A stretch of DNA of 64,000 nucleotides. Origin: Kroppenstedtia sanguinis (GTDB taxonomy: Bacteria; Bacillota; Bacilli; Thermoactinomycetales; DSM-45169). The stretch's first letter is position 1. Each line of letters begins with the position of its first letter. A program made the position numbers and the translations under genes. The stretch spans positions 1 to 64,000 of the forward strand of contig NZ_JBNPXF010000015.1 of the NCBI RefSeq assembly GCF_050433445.1, given 5' to 3'. Positions 63,876 to 64,000 of the stretch are shown piece by piece. The notes beneath the pieces are model-generated. The model was given only the letters and a program-made list of their open reading frames with translations. It did no database searches and was not told the origin of the DNA.

Positions 63876-64000
63876 TTACCGTCCCTTCAGCACTTCCTGC
63901 AGTCGGTCGGGATGATTGGTGATCAGCCCGGTGACTCCCCAGTGGATCAGCTTCCTCATATCTGACTTGGAGTTGACGGTATAGGGCTTGATGTCCAAAC
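63876..64000 (-). CDS. Glycerophosphodiester phosphodiesterase, C-terminal part (partial)
   Basis: The last 41 codons of a second GDPD protein, running off the right edge. KPYTVNSKSDMRKLIHWGVTGLITNHPDRLQEVLKGR parallels the end of the neighbouring GDPD gene, so the two are tandem paralogues. The N-terminal catalytic part lies outside the window. Confidence 0.87.
   Translation of the reverse strand, partial: LDIKPYTVNSKSDMRKLIHWGVTGLITNHPDRLQEVLKGR

Overview
The window reads as a chromosomal segment from a moderately GC-rich, endospore-forming Firmicute of the order Bacillales. Sporulation genes occur throughout (gin, sspF, spoVG, fin, spoVT, spoVB, yabP, yabQ, spoIIE, abrB), and gene order follows the Bacillus subtilis origin-proximal region from csfB to lysS closely. 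Thermoactinomycetaceae-type bacteria would fit, but that placement is inference. TTG start codons are frequent. Nearly all genes are on the + strand, away from a partial 5S rRNA at the left edge.

Layout. 1-12.2 kb: end of an rRNA operon, gin, an Orn/Lys/Arg decarboxylase-family gene, tmk-darA-holB-ricT-yabA-yazA-rsmI, a GlcNAc-type PTS permease, abrB (- strand) and a NurA-HerA pair. 12.2-19.5 kb: a methionine T-box leader, metG, lepB, tatD, rnmV, rsmA, ykuK and veg. 19.6-23.4 kb: a cobalamin riboswitch ahead of a class I ribonucleotide reductase operon. 23.5-41.7 kb: sspF, ispE, purR, ridA, spoVG, glmU, prs, ctc, pth, fin, mfd, prsA, spoVT, spoVB, mazG, hup, rqcP, yabP, yabQ, divIC. 41.7-46 kb: a potassium transporter (- strand), a NamZ-like muramidase, two tRNA-Met genes and a DUF402 gene. 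46-62.3 kb: spoIIE, tilS, hpt, ftsH, fhs, coaX, hslO, cysK, folP-folB-folK, dusB, lysS. Right edge: two glycerophosphodiester phosphodiesterase genes on the - strand.

Compared with B. subtilis as I remember it, yaaR, yabB, yabG, yabS/yabT, the pab genes and yazB are missing from their usual places. The PTS gene, nurA-herA, metG leader region, lepB, ykuK, nrdAB, prsA, trkH, namZ and fhs lie between syntenic blocks.

The most distinctive structure is a dispersed family of at least six intergenic elements (about 2.29, 12.56, 14.90, 15.68, 29.02 and 62.40 kb). They share ends of the form CAGGxxTGTTGATTA / TAATCAACAxxCCTG. Four copies have perfect 9-bp direct repeats at both junctions, the signature of transposition by a non-autonomous (MITE-like) element. 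Two interior types exist: a 184-254 bp type that folds into a long hairpin, and a 278-519 bp type, one copy of which carries a 48-bp tandem repeat. Two inverted copies of the short type bracket metG, one of them between its T-box terminator and the start codon. Other regulatory signals are sporulation-type promoters for gin, fin, sspF, spoVG and spoIIE and a Spo0A-box-like site at abrB.
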